NCBI GenBank assembly: GCA_900660155.1
Contig: CABFPE010000710.1
Span: 125,473 to 163,831, forward strand
DNA from: Hofstenia miamia
Lineage: Eukaryota; Xenacoelomorpha; Acoela; Hofsteniidae
DNA length: 38,359 bases
Reading direction: 5' to 3'
Shown here in pieces: positions 21,688-31,639 of the stretch. Numbering within the stretch: the first letter of the stretch is position 1; each line of letters begins with the position of its first letter. The position numbers and the translations under genes were made by a program. The notes under the pieces are model-generated. The model saw only the letters and a list, made by a program, of their open reading frames with translations. It had not been told where the DNA came from and searched no databases.

Positions 21688-22080
21688 GCATAATTAATAC
21701 AAAAAATTGGTTCTTTATGTAAATAGGACTTATAATATTGTATGAATTATTGAATGCTATGCACTCCCAATGAGTGGGAAAATGTAAATATAGTCCTCTA
21801 CACAAAATTTGACTATATCATTTCAAATATCATATAAATATAATTTCAAATTATATGTTTTAAAGAATTTTAATATTTATGCATGTTTTCGTAATCCCAG
21901 AATCGTCTGTTCTATGAGAAGACTTTTTCATTAAGTCCTATTGATATATAAATATGATCTGTAGGTTGAAATGGTTTGTTTTGATTTGGAATTATTTCAA
22001 AAGAGTTCAACTAATTTCATTGATTGTGTTTAATATTTTTGATTAAGAAACATGTACAATTTTAATAACTAAATTTATTT

Positions 22081-22092
22081 TATGCTTTAGTA
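22081..22092 (+). promoter_or_regulatory. Splice-acceptor-like TTTAG just before the gene B start
   Basis: The sequence TTTTATGCTTTAG ends two bases before the ATG in both arms (about 8102-8114 on the left). It could be the acceptor of a 5' UTR intron or a trans-splicing acceptor, as used by several invertebrate groups. No branch point or leader evidence is available, so the role is speculative. Confidence 0.3.
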
Positions 22093-22386
22093 ATGAATTT
22101 AAAGTCTTTTGTATTGATTGGCATTATTTTAATTTTTGCAATCACTACGACGGTACTACAAATAATTGTAATTCATTCAGCAAATTGGGTAAAAGATTCA
22201 CGGCTATCATATCCATTAACTAGTGAATCACTTACTACATTATTACGATTTTACTATATGGATGGCGATCTAACAATAGAAAATCTTCCTCATCGCTTAT
22301 GTCATTCTCAAAACGTATTGGCTCTACTGTTTTTGTATATTTCATCAGCTTCAGCCATATTCTTTGGTTGCATTAGCTCATTTCAA
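22093..22386 (+). CDS. Gene B exon 1 (right copy, open): TM1, short loop, TM2 of a four-TM protein
   Basis: 98 codons from ATG to a CAA codon followed by GTAACT. TM1 is about residues 5-28; the loop is about 29-73 with Trp32 and a single Cys70; TM2 is about 75-97. The exon ends in phase 0, matching exon 2 at 22595, and together they give 193 aa. The N-terminus has no cleavable signal and is probably cytoplasmic. The size and four-TM layout recall PMP22/claudin-type or Frag1/DRAM-type proteins, but the claudin W..W..C...C signature is absent and I do not recognise the family. Most of the donor-proximal intron was removed in this copy, leaving a non-consensus but usable GTAACT donor. Confidence 0.75.
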
Positions 22387-22594
22387 GTAACTAAAGTTGA
22401 AGTTAATATTTGATTTTGTCTTCTATTACAATACAACGGTAAAAATAATATATTTCTTCAATTTTTAGTTGTATTCTTTGCAAAACTACAACGACTTATT
22501 CTTACATATTACTTGCTTTGAGCTAAAATTATTGTGTAAATGTTAATATTCGGCTGATGATGTAGAATTTTGTGATCCGAGATACAGTATTTAG
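22387..22594 (+). other. Gene B intron (right copy), short form, phase 0
   Basis: 208 nt from GTAACT to TACAGTATTTAG. The first four bases match the left intron, then about 420 nt of the left intron are missing, so the deletion or insertion junction lies inside the donor hexamer. Confidence 0.65.
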
Positions 22595-22882
22595 ATGGTG
22601 TATGATGGTGAAGATAGATGTATGTCCATAATAGCTATGGGAGCAGCAAGCTGTCATGCTATTTTTGCATTCCTTGGCACAGTACTAGCTAAAATATATT
22701 TCCTGAGGCACTACTTTTTCGATCGCTATGGATGGGCATACTATCTTGCATGGATCACTGTTTTCGTCACATTAGTTCCCCTTGCACTTACAATTTACAG
22801 GATGTGGTCAGTTATTCTTAGAGGACTAGAAAAGGAAGTACATCAACCAATACAAAATCCAGGAAGAAAATTACGTTCATAA
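22595..22882 (+). CDS. Gene B exon 2 (right copy, open): TM3, TM4 and C-terminal tail
   Basis: 95 codons plus stop, making residues 99-193 of the protein. TM3 is about 113-135 (CHAIFAFLGTVLA), followed by a short loop with FDRYGWAYY, TM4 about 145-169, and a polar tail with LEKEVHQPIQ and NPGRKLRS. It is homologous to 7179-6889 and 1607-1323. The first ATG need not initiate: the preceding TTTAG is the acceptor and phase 0 matches exon 1. A poly(A) signal AATAAA lies at 23194-23199. Confidence 0.75.
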   Translation: MVYDGEDRCMSIIAMGAASCHAIFAFLGTVLAKIYFLRHYFFDRYGWAYYLAWITVFVTLVPLALTIYRMWSVILRGLEKEVHQPIQNPGRKLRS

Positions 22883-23193
22883 CAAACTTCATCCATTGCA
22901 GTAAAGGAATGACTGCATAAAAATTTTGTAGTTGTGCCAAATGAATCTTATCCAAATTTTTTTTACAATTATTTGTAATGTGCATACATTAATCCGATAT
23001 ATGAATGGGTATGCACGTATCCAAATGATACCTTTATCCAATTATAGTGAGATAATGGCAAATTTAAAAAATCAACTATTGAAATTTTAATATATTTGTT
23101 GATAAAAATTTAATTATTTTTCCTGGTGTGCAACTCAAATTATACTTCACCACACTTGCAAAATTCTTAAAAAATATTCGTCCTAATATCTAG

Positions 23194-23199
23194 AATAAA
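23194..23199 (+). promoter_or_regulatory. Candidate poly(A) signal of gene B
   Basis: AATAAA about 310 nt after the stop of the open gene B copy. No other canonical hexamer was noticed nearer. A single hexamer is weak evidence in AT-rich DNA. Confidence 0.35.
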
Positions 23200-23490
23200 T
23201 GTACATTTGATAATGTTGTTGCATCCATTGATTTTTATATTTAAATATTTTACAAGTCTATATGCTGACAAATATTTAGACCTATGCATAAAATATATAA
23301 TAGAAGCTAACCTGAATTATCAATGTATCACACGTTTCAGATGTAATAAAATACAATGAACTCTATCATAAATTTTGTTCTTTATATATGTACATTGTGG
23401 GCTGTTATATGGCTACGCATGCTTAATACACACTGCAAAATAAAAAGCAAACTGTGTACAATAATTTATAAAAATACAAATACTTATGAA

Positions 23491-25371
23491 ATTATGCCTC
23501 AAATTTGGCATTAATCTATTCTTAGTATTAAATTTGGCAAATTAGATAAATCAAACAGACCATTTTAATTACAACATATAAATCAACAATGAATATGCTT
23601 CTAACACAGTCTTGTAAGAATTTTATTAGTTTCCTCCTTAAAATATTAGTAAATTTACTAGAAAATTTAGTAATTTGTGAAGAACTGAGTATGCAACAGA
23701 AGATAACATGGTCATTCCAATAAAACGAACCAATTTCAAAATTTCTTTTTAAAAATTAACGCATTTTACCAGTATGATTGCATACAACTCTCCCTTTACA
23801 AAACAAATAACAGATTTTGAGAATTTGTTAAGAAAATCAAAAAGCTATTTAAAATTGAGATATTTATTTATAATTTTTTTAGCAATGTGTGATACCACAA
23901 ATACTCTACATATATAGATGTGGAGGTAATAGTATGTGGTGTTAATTTTAAGTTCTTAACAAAAAAGCTGCTATTGCAGCTAGAGTCATATCAAGTTGCT
24001 AATTGCAATATATGTTTGGTCATTAAAAATTTTGTGACATAAATATGCATGCATATATTGCAAATCAGTGTATTGAAAAGCGCAAGCTGTGATAATCAGG
24101 GATTAATAAGCGCCGCTTATTGAACAATCTGAACATGAGTTAATACCAAATTTAATTATGATAAATTAATTTAGAAATGTTACTAATTTTACAAAGTTAA
24201 ATAAGTATTCATAAACGTCAATAATCTATTTGAGCATTGCATATTGCTAGTTTTAAGAAGTTTTTATTTCAATAATCGCAGAATTATTCAGTGTTTTTAA
24301 AATGAAGAATCGAACTTACCATATTGTAACTGAGATTGATTGGTGGGGATGCTAATCATAATATTAATTGGAGACGCATCATCTCAAGGGGGGGGGGACC
24401 TGCGTGATGGAGGTCCTGCATAATCAAAATATTGATGATTAATTAATGAAAATCACAACGATCTAAATTAAAGATTTTTCCAGTTCGACCCGCCCATCCT
24501 GAACAAATCTACTATAATTTATTCAATTGTGAATAATTACAAACAAGTAAAAACAATTATAACGAAAATATTACTACTAATATTTTTTTAAAATTAAACG
24601 CTATTTTGCAATCATTGCATGCGCAAGATAAGAACAGTTTAAATTTTTTTGATGTTCGCAAACGTAGAAGGAACGGAAAATATCCAGCTTTTTGTGTGAG
24701 AAAAGAAATAAAAAATATAACAAACTATTATAATGTATGAAATTCTCAGTTTATGAAAGAAATTTAGTAATTCTAAAGCCTCAGTTGTTCTGAATCTGAG
24801 CTTGTATGATGGTCTGTCCAGTTAACCCTGCAATGAAAAATTTCTCTTTGATTGAACAAAATGACCACCATTCATTTGGGCTAAATCAATTTAACATGAC
24901 ACTTTTCAAAATAAAGTCTTAATGCATTTTCCAGAAAGCTAATAGGCTTTCACTAGTAAGGGAAATATCACAATTCTTGTTGCATGTCAACTCACTTCAC
25001 AAATAGCAATTAGGAATACTATGTGAAGGCTTAATTAATTCTAAAATATATTTTGGCACATGCATCAATCAACATTCATCCGGAATCATTACAAATGAGT
25101 TTGTGACTAGAGGGGCTTGCAGCTTCATGCATGTGATGACTATAATCCACGTATCAATATTTAAAAGCAAGGCATGGTTAAATTTTTTCTCTTTGATGTA
25201 TCAACAGGCAATAAACAAAAAGGTCTTAATCGCTCATGGGCTGGCTGACTCGATTCCATCTCTGATCTAAATATGTTTCTTAATTTATGTACATTGTGTT
25301 ATTTTCTGACCCTATTTTGATTGCACATCAGTATAATTATTGACTTTTTCTTCTATTCTATTCCATTCTAG
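23491..25371. other. Right-arm non-coding DNA between genes B and A
   Basis: Collinear with the left arm. It includes the poly-G tract at about 24386-24396 and the empty MITE target near 24360-24380. The first exon of gene A is expected in or upstream of this region but was not identified. Confidence 0.5.
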
Positions 25372-25437
25372 CAGATAGTGTAGATAATAATAGCAGAATT
25401 CATAAGTGCTATAAGCATAGGCACAAACGCGCAAGCA
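25372..25437 (+). CDS. Possible N-terminal basic exon of gene A (right copy)
   Basis: The acceptor TTCCATTCTAG has a good pyrimidine tract. Phase-1 entry reads DSVDNNSRIH then KCYKHRHKRAS and leaves phase 1 at a weak GTGATA donor. Joined to the TM1 exon the split codon is AGG (Arg), putting a basic cluster directly before TM1. The exon sequence is unchanged between the arms. Tentative because of the donor and the missing start exon. Confidence 0.3.
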
Positions 25438-25587
25438 GTGATAAGTGCAAGTTCAAAACGCAAAAGCAATGATAAGCGAAAATCTATTAAGCAATCAATT
25501 TACTGCTGGAAATGCAGAATATTTTTAATCAAATATAATTGAAATAAAATATTTAGAAATTATTTTATTGAAAGAGAATTATTTTAG

Positions 25588-25677
25588 GGCTTTCAACTGC
25601 AATTGCAATTTTGTTATTTAGAAAGACTATTTTGACTAATCTGTTTTACAGTTGTCCTAATCTAACGGAAATTTTTG
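25588..25677 (+). CDS. TM1 exon of gene A (right copy)
   Basis: A 90-nt exon with acceptor ATTATTTTAG, phase-1 entry, 29 open codons and a GTAAGT donor leaving phase 1. It reads LSTAIAILLF, then RKTILTNLF, then YSCPNLTEIF. The phase, donor strength and conservation in both arms support it. Splicing to 26829 forms a GAC codon and continues into KSDVYGYKEG. It holds one Cys and one NLT sequon just outside the membrane segment. The membrane segment carries an internal Arg-Lys pair, unusual for a TM helix, so TM1 status is not certain. Confidence 0.6.
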
Positions 25678-26560
25678 GTAAGTATACAGCTTATTATTCA
25701 ATAAATATTACATAGATATCGATCTGATTTAATAACTTTATTTTTGTTGAATATTACAGCAAAACTAGAAAGTTGGACAACATTCAGTTCAATTACCATA
25801 TGATGCTATTTCTCTAATCTTTTATAAATACAAGAAAATCAGGAAATTTAGAAATTAATATGATAAATAAGTATTTCTGCTGAGGATTAACTCAAATTCA
25901 AGACATTGTTGTTAAAAAAATCAGAAACTTAGAAAGAATATGGGCATTCAAACATTTATTTACTTACTGTTTTTAACTTACATCATACTTAGAACTGCTG
26001 AAATTCAGAAACGTAGAAACTTGCTTTTTTCTAAGAAAATTCAATAAGATGATATCAGCTTATAAAAACATAATTATATTATAAAGTTTAATTAATAGAA
26101 ATATTTGCAGAGTAGTCGACAGACAAATAATCAGTGTTTTTAGAAAGATTGAAGCAAATATGTTTTAGTTTTTCATGCAACTAGTCATTGAAAACAATAG
26201 GTGAAAACCTCATTAGCATTTACTGGAATAACTTAAAATTGCACAATTTGTGGGAAGAACCTTGAAATTTAATGACTTTGGTTGCACATTTCTAATTTAT
26301 AAGATCATCATTTATAATTGATAAAAGGCATTTAAAAACTATTTGCAAGGAACAATTTAAAAATTAGCAAAACAGTCACCAAATATAATTAGAAGTTTAT
26401 GGAGTTGAAAAATAATTGTGCACGTTCCAAAAAACAACAAACCACTAAGTAATTTATATAGGAAAATGATTCCCGGCATACATATACTACTAGAAGTCTT
26501 TCATAATAAGCAATAACTATAATTATTAAAAAAATAATTAATTTTCCATTTACTATAATG

Positions 26561-26582
26561 TATATATATATATATATATATA
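26561..26582. repeat. (TA)n microsatellite in gene A intron (right)
   Basis: TA run of about 22 nt, counterpart of 2943-2967. Confidence 0.9.
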
Positions 26583-26828
26583 CTACTATATATTCAAATA
26601 TATTACAGTATTTTTGCCGCTTACTTAGGACTTGGAATTCAAGTAATATAATCGCCTAAATATTACACAAACACTCAACTTCAAAATATTTATTCGTTAG
26701 AAACTCTGTAATATTTTAGACAATGTCGCCTATACTTAAATCATCTAGTGCTAAAATACTTGGAAAGTACTTTTGGACGTGGTTACAAATGTAATTTCTT
26801 TGAAAAAATTTATTATTGATACTTTTAG

Positions 26829-27371
26829 ACAAAAGTGATGTCTATGGATATAAGGAAGGAAACACACATTATTTCTGTCTTCAAGCAAAATTTACAAATG
26901 ACTATCTGTGTAGTAAAACTCCTGCAAGTGATTATCCTGTTCCAAATTTTCATGGTCATTTGTTCTTTATACATCCAAAATGGAAAACTTTTCAAGTTCC
27001 TACAGGTTGTGTTGCGAACTGTAGATTATTTAATCCGTTGGCTCCATTTAAATCTGATGAACCGAAGCTTTTAGAATATGTTAATACACTCGATGCTCTA
27101 CAAATGTGCAGTGATAATGATAAGATTACCACCAGTTTCTGGGTTCCTAATAAAAAGTATTGCAATTGCATTGAAGAAAATTGCAGGGAAGGTTATATTG
27201 GCTTTAAGATTGATGCACCATCTATTGCAAGCAGAGTAGTAAGGTACTCTTTCTCGATCAGCAAAATGCTTTGTTGGATTTCATCAGGAGCCTTTGCAAC
27301 AATTGAAGCACAGAAGGGAATGAATGCATCTGCAAACCAACATGGAGAGACCGATTGTCCACCAGGATGCG
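26829..27371 (+). CDS. Cysteine-rich ectodomain exon of gene A (right copy, intact)
   Basis: The exon follows an ATACTTTTAG acceptor and ends at a good donor (GGTAAGA). It has 543 nt and is symmetric in phase (1-1), a hallmark of extracellular modules that can be shuffled. It encodes about 181 residues with eleven cysteines (PTGCVANC, KKYCNC, EENC, ETDCPPGCG), aromatic-rich stretches (FHGHLFFIHPKW) and one NAS sequon. A mildly hydrophobic stretch (SISKMLCWISSGAF) lies near its end. I infer a disulphide-bonded loop between TM1 and TM2, outside the cell or in an organelle lumen. The initiating TTG seen when read as a free frame is intronic. No family recognised; the 79-codon frame inside it is a shadow. 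Confidence 0.75.
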
Positions 27372-27447
27372 GTAAGAAGACTACATACTTGTACTAACAT
27401 ATTTAATTAAATATTAGCAACAGACTTAATTTTACTCATTATTGTAG

Positions 27448-27533
27448 CAGCAGTTGCTTATTTACTTGAAGGAGCATCTTTGAGCTGCTTCATTTTGATA
27501 TTTAATGATGTCATTTTTGCTTTACAATATTAA
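27448..27533 (+). CDS. TM2 exon of gene A (right copy), ending in a stop
   Basis: The acceptor TTATTGTAG is followed by phase-1 entry: the G left by the previous exon plus CA gives Ala, then AVAYLLEG, ASLSCFILIF and NDVIFALQ, then Tyr and TAA. The segment is hydrophobic over about 20 residues and matches TM2 of gene B in its last residues. In gene B the donor follows the equivalent CAA codon. Here a (TA)n run follows instead and supplies the stop. The right copy may thus encode a two-TM protein with a large loop. An AATAAA at 27595-27600, about 60 nt after the stop, would fit a transcript ending here. Confidence 0.5.
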
Positions 27534-27553
27534 TATATATATATATATATATA
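27533..27553. repeat. (TA)n microsatellite at the lost TM2 donor, right arm
   Basis: TA run starting within the stop codon of the TM2 exon, counterpart of 1962-1983. Confidence 0.9.
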
Positions 27554-27594
27554 AGAATGTCGCAAATTATTTAGAACTTCATATGAAACAGAAG

Positions 27595-27600
27595 AATAAA
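27595..27600 (+). promoter_or_regulatory. Candidate poly(A) signal after the TM2 exon
   Basis: AATAAA 62 nt downstream of the TAA that ends the right gene A frame. It is also present in the left arm. Confidence 0.35.
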
Positions 27601-27817
27601 AGTAATCATGATAATAACAATTAGATTTATTACCAAATTCAGGTTTTCAAAGTTATTAAAAGTCAAACAAATTCTATATTAAAGTATGTAGTGCATGATG
27701 ATCACATGAATTGGAAGGGCAAGCAAAGCAACAAGTACATCTATTATTAACAGTAAAATGGATTCAAGATGTAGACTAAAAAAATCAGAATATCTTTAAA
27801 TATCAAAGAAATTCACA

Positions 27818-29799
27818 TTAGTTGATATGAAAGTTTGTCAGATAAGTGATGCGATTAAAATAGAAATTATGCTGTCTTGCATTTTTTCATGAAATTTTCA
27901 GAACAAATATCATATTGGGTAAGCTTAAATATTGGTGCTATATTTGTTCGTTATCATTTCGTAAGTATGCACAATAAAGCAAAAATTTTACTTAATAGTT
28001 CTAGAATAAGAGCGCATTTGCAAGAAAGACGTTTTTGTAATATTTATAATAAAAATTGTCAAAATTGAGCAAATAAAATTTGTATCGTTTCCTCAAAAGC
28101 ACCGTGTACATTTTAAAAAAATTGCATATGTGTGGGGACTGCAGCAAGAGTCCCCTTCCAATAGTGTAATGCTAAACTTTAACAAGAGGAGCTCTTACAA
28201 TGGCAAGCTATCCAGAATGTGAGCTAGTTAGACATTTTTGTTTCTGTAAATTGCAATTATGTTATCTTATATAAATGTGAGCAGAGATTTTCATGTGTTG
28301 AAAACTCTGCAGCAAACCTGGCTATGCCTAAGAATCCTTAGGCTTGACAGTGAACGTTTTGACAATTCAGCTTATTTTGGGCCCATCAATTTTATAGTCT
28401 TTGCCAAAAAATATCTTCAGTATTTTGGTTGTTAGACACTTATAAATGTTGCTTACTGAAAACATCAATAGAGTTTTGAAAGAGCAAAAGGATATCAATT
28501 TAAAAATGTAAATTTTATTTTTCATCAAATTGTTGATATCAATAAATCATTCATTGCTCATCTGCAGCCAGTTGTGGCACAAATTGATTAGCACTTAAAG
28601 GCTTATTTTCATGAAAAACATTTTCTGAAGAAATAATATATAAATCAATGTAATGCCTTTATTTTTAAAATTCAAACAATTTTTTTTAAATGTTGATGAA
28701 TTTTTGTGGCATAGTATATGTTTGAGTCACAGCAATTGTTAATTGGCTTGTCATCCCTTGGCCGTATCCCTTGTACATCTTTCATGAATTTATCAACTTA
28801 ATGTTAACTTGCCAAGCCAACGAGACTTTCTGTGATGAACTACTAATAGGTACCCCTCGACAATAAAGCTAAGAATAGTAGTAGCTCGTAAAAATGAAGT
28901 TATATTTGAATAATTTTTGACATACTTTGTCAATATGACGCTACTTAAAATTATCTAACTTTTGGGAGTTTTGAAAAGCATTACAAATCAGAAATGGATT
29001 ACTTTCGTATCAATATCAACTATTTTCACACAGCTTTCAATGAAAGAAAGGGCAGGCGCACTTGATTTTAATGAGTTCTTCTGGTTTGAAGTATATTATG
29101 TTGATTGCACAATTTGGTGCGAATCATTATTTGTGGAATACATGAGATTACCGCATATACAGTTAACATGTAGGTACAACATTTGGTCTTTTTAGGAAAT
29201 GCTTGCTGAAGATACCATTAGCTGCTCGAAAATTTGAAACTCCAGGATATCATCTACTTCTTGTCTTAGCATTAAAATATAAGCTAATATCATAATTTCA
29301 TTTTCAATTTTAGCACCACAATAATTTTTTGCTCAATTTATAATGGCGTCTTATAACTCATGAAATAAAAAAGGCATCCCAAAATTTAAAAGCTCTAAAA
29401 AATTGAAAGTTTCTCCTTATCTATATAAACAGTTAAAATACTTGATGATCGCATTTTGCATTAGTTTCTGACACCTGCACATTAAGTATTGAGAGATAAT
29501 TTTTTCAAAAATCCGAATTTTTAAGAAAAATAGGAAGAAAGGTTCAATTTTTCAACCACTTTCATGCTAGTAATTTTGTCAATATCTCACCATTTACAAA
29601 TTTTCTAATAGATTTTGAGAAAATTGTTTGAAAATGTGGATAAATGTTTGATACTTTATATCTACATCAGTCTGTTTAAAGTTAAGGTAAGTTGAAATTC
29701 CTCATTCATTTTGTGAGTGTTAATGTTACCTGAAGGCTTGCCTTAAAATAGGAAAATTTATTGATATTATATAAATTTAGCAATTGAATTTAGCGTTTG
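27818..29799. other. Flank of the right arm, no gene supported
   Basis: AT-rich and not homologous to the flank of the left arm. A stem-loop (GGGGACT facing AGTCCCC) lies at 28134-28156. A 77-codon frame at 28962-29195 is somewhat GC-richer and ends near a GTAGGT donor-like site, but has no recognisable domain. Confidence 0.45.
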
Positions 29800-29895
29800 A
29801 TCCTTACATGCTTTGGGGCTGCACCCCAAATAATTTTTAACAAGGGGTTCAGCCCCCCTTCACTACACCACTGGTTATCCCCTAGATCTGCCACT
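29800..29895. repeat. Terminus-like fragment of a DNA transposon or MITE
   Basis: GC-richer patch with GGGGCTGCACCCCAAA, then CAAGGGGTTCAGCCCCCCTT and CACTACACCACTGG. The reverse complement carries CCAGTGGTGTAGTGAAGGGG, a terminus style widespread in invertebrate non-autonomous DNA elements. Only one end is seen, so it is a remnant. Confidence 0.4.
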
Positions 29896-30429
29896 GGCTA
29901 TAAAGAATTTTTATTGAAAATGAAAACAATGCATAGATTTACCCCAATAAGCTCGATTTAGTACCAACCCCTAATATATCACCCAAATTATCCTGTACGA
30001 AGCAAATACTAGTGAAAAATTTCGCCACATCATGGACCACCATCTGCTATGATTTTTGCCTGGCACAATGACATAGATAAACTCCGATTAAGCGCCAGCA
30101 TAAGCAATAAAATATATTTTTGTTGCATTATATTTTCCAATGTGAATCTATTTCTGAACAATCTTTCGTAAATATTTTTGCTTGAAAGTAATTTAGAAAC
30201 TGTGTATTTTTGTTTCTAAATTATAATCATTTTTTCAAGAAACATGAAACATGAATTTCCTTTGGGAAGTATATAACTAAAATAATACGTTTGTCATCTT
30301 TTTTCTAAAATTTTGCTATAATAATAATATGCATATGGGAATAGTCACACATATATTAGTTTAACACTTATAGCTATCATATGCTCAACCTCCATTTGTG
30401 CGAACATAATAACTTCACCTTGAACAAAG
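29896..30429. other. AT-rich DNA, nothing recognised
   Basis: No supported exon or repeat boundary. Confidence 0.5.
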
Positions 30430-30850
30430 AGTAGCGCAAATTAAGAAAATTTAACAAACTTTTTAATGATCTAATGAAAAATGGCTATCCACAAGAATAA
30501 ATAAACAAAGTGATTAATGCTAGGTTTATGTACAATATGACAATAAACAACAAAGTGAAATATAAAAACAAATATTTTGGACGTTACTGTAACATAAAGA
30601 AACAATGTTAAACAAAGGTCTATTAACATTTAAAATTTGACAAATATTAAACTCGATTAAAACACAAGATATTTTTACAAACAAAGATAAAGTGCCCTAT
30701 GATTTGTCACCTGGACTTGTCTACTTTTAAAATTGTGATGATTGCAATTATTCATACATTGGAGAGACTAGACGACATTTAAGTATGAGAATAGAAGAAC
30801 ATATGTGAGGCCATCTTGATTCAAAAATTATTTTAATTGAGAAATAAATT
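30430..30850 (+). mobile_element. Penelope-like element fragment with GIY-YIG endonuclease motif
   Basis: Forward frames hold LMKNGYPQE near 30472, the linker style found before the endonuclease of Penelope-like elements, and then at about 30734-30802 CDDCNYSYIGET followed by RRHLSMRIEEH. That matches the GIY-YIG core C..C...YIGET.R.l..Ri.eH. The fragment is decayed, with several frame interruptions, and carries only the C-terminal portion; no reverse transcriptase core was found upstream. Identification is by motif. Confidence 0.6.
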
Positions 30851-31600
30851 TAAGATAATCATTAAGCATTGAGAAACAAAAATAGCGGAAACTATTGTAA
30901 TTAAATACTTTAAAGACCTTTAATGATAAGCAAAAAAACATTAGCAAGCTAAATGTATTTTGAATAGCTTCGCAAAATTTCTTCATATCTTAGTGTAACT
31001 TGTATAAAATTTACTTGAAAAAAATTTATAGATGGCGCTTTGTTTCTTTTGGTATTTTTCTTTATACTGCACAAAAACAGATTTTCTAAAAAATTTTGGA
31101 ATGTAGAAATTTTAAAAGTAAAAATACTTGACTAGCAAAAATATGAATTTTGCTTCAAAATTTGAAAGTAGCAATGATGCAATACACTGATTTAATCATA
31201 TGACCTGTTGAAAGTTTTTATTTAACTATATTTTGCCACTTTCTCAAAACCAAAAAATACTATAGTTTATATTTGCAATGGTTTAAGTGAAAAGACATTT
31301 ATCTTGTTAAATAAACTCCCCTAAATCTCGTCCAAAGTGAAAAAGCACAAAGGAAGCAATAAAAAAACTTTCAATTGATTTTAGAGCTTACAAGAACTGT
31401 TTCTTTTATTTTGTTTGCTACATAATTTTCATTAGTAATACTTTTGATTGTGTTATTAAAGATTTATGCTCCAAGAATTTGACTGTTCCCCAAACAATTT
31501 GTTATTGAATGCTTTCTGCCAACATTTTATTGTTGTGACATACATTAAGGTGTATTGATTGTAATTTAATTTTATTTACATAACTACTGGGGGTTAGCTC
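30851..31600. other. AT-rich DNA between the Penelope-like fragment and the Ty3/gypsy fossil
   Basis: No gene seen. A 3' LTR of the neighbouring element would be expected near the right end of this stretch, but I found no sequence here matching the 5' LTR region at 37456 onward. Confidence 0.45.
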
Positions 31601-31639
31601 ATTATAATTGGGAAACAACATAATGATCAGTGACTGTCA

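Larger units (their letters stand above)
22500..23490 (+). repeat. Paralogous block P3 (right-arm copy of the TM3-TM4 block)
   Basis: Inverted counterpart of 6290-7265 and more distant counterpart of 690-1699. It contains gene B exon 2 and its 3' flank. Confidence 0.7.
21963..27817. repeat. Right arm of the large inverted duplication
   Basis: Reverse-complement match to about 1697-8230. The inner edge falls at AGGTTGAAAT (21963), and beyond it the two flanks share nothing. The outer edge falls just after GAAATTCACATT (about 27817), where the left arm continues into block P1 and the right arm into unrelated DNA. Relative to the left arm it lacks the MITE and about 420 bp of gene B intron, and it keeps the intact end of the ectodomain exon. 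Confidence 0.9.

Noticed and set aside
26835-27074. A 79-codon frame overlapping the ectodomain exon (also 2435-2674)
   Set aside because: It is in another frame of a well-supported exon with matching splice phases, and is conserved only because the exon is nearly identical between the arms.
28962-29195. 77-codon frame ending near a GTAGGT site, considered as an exon
   Set aside because: No recognisable domain, the acceptor side is poor and there is no second copy for comparison.
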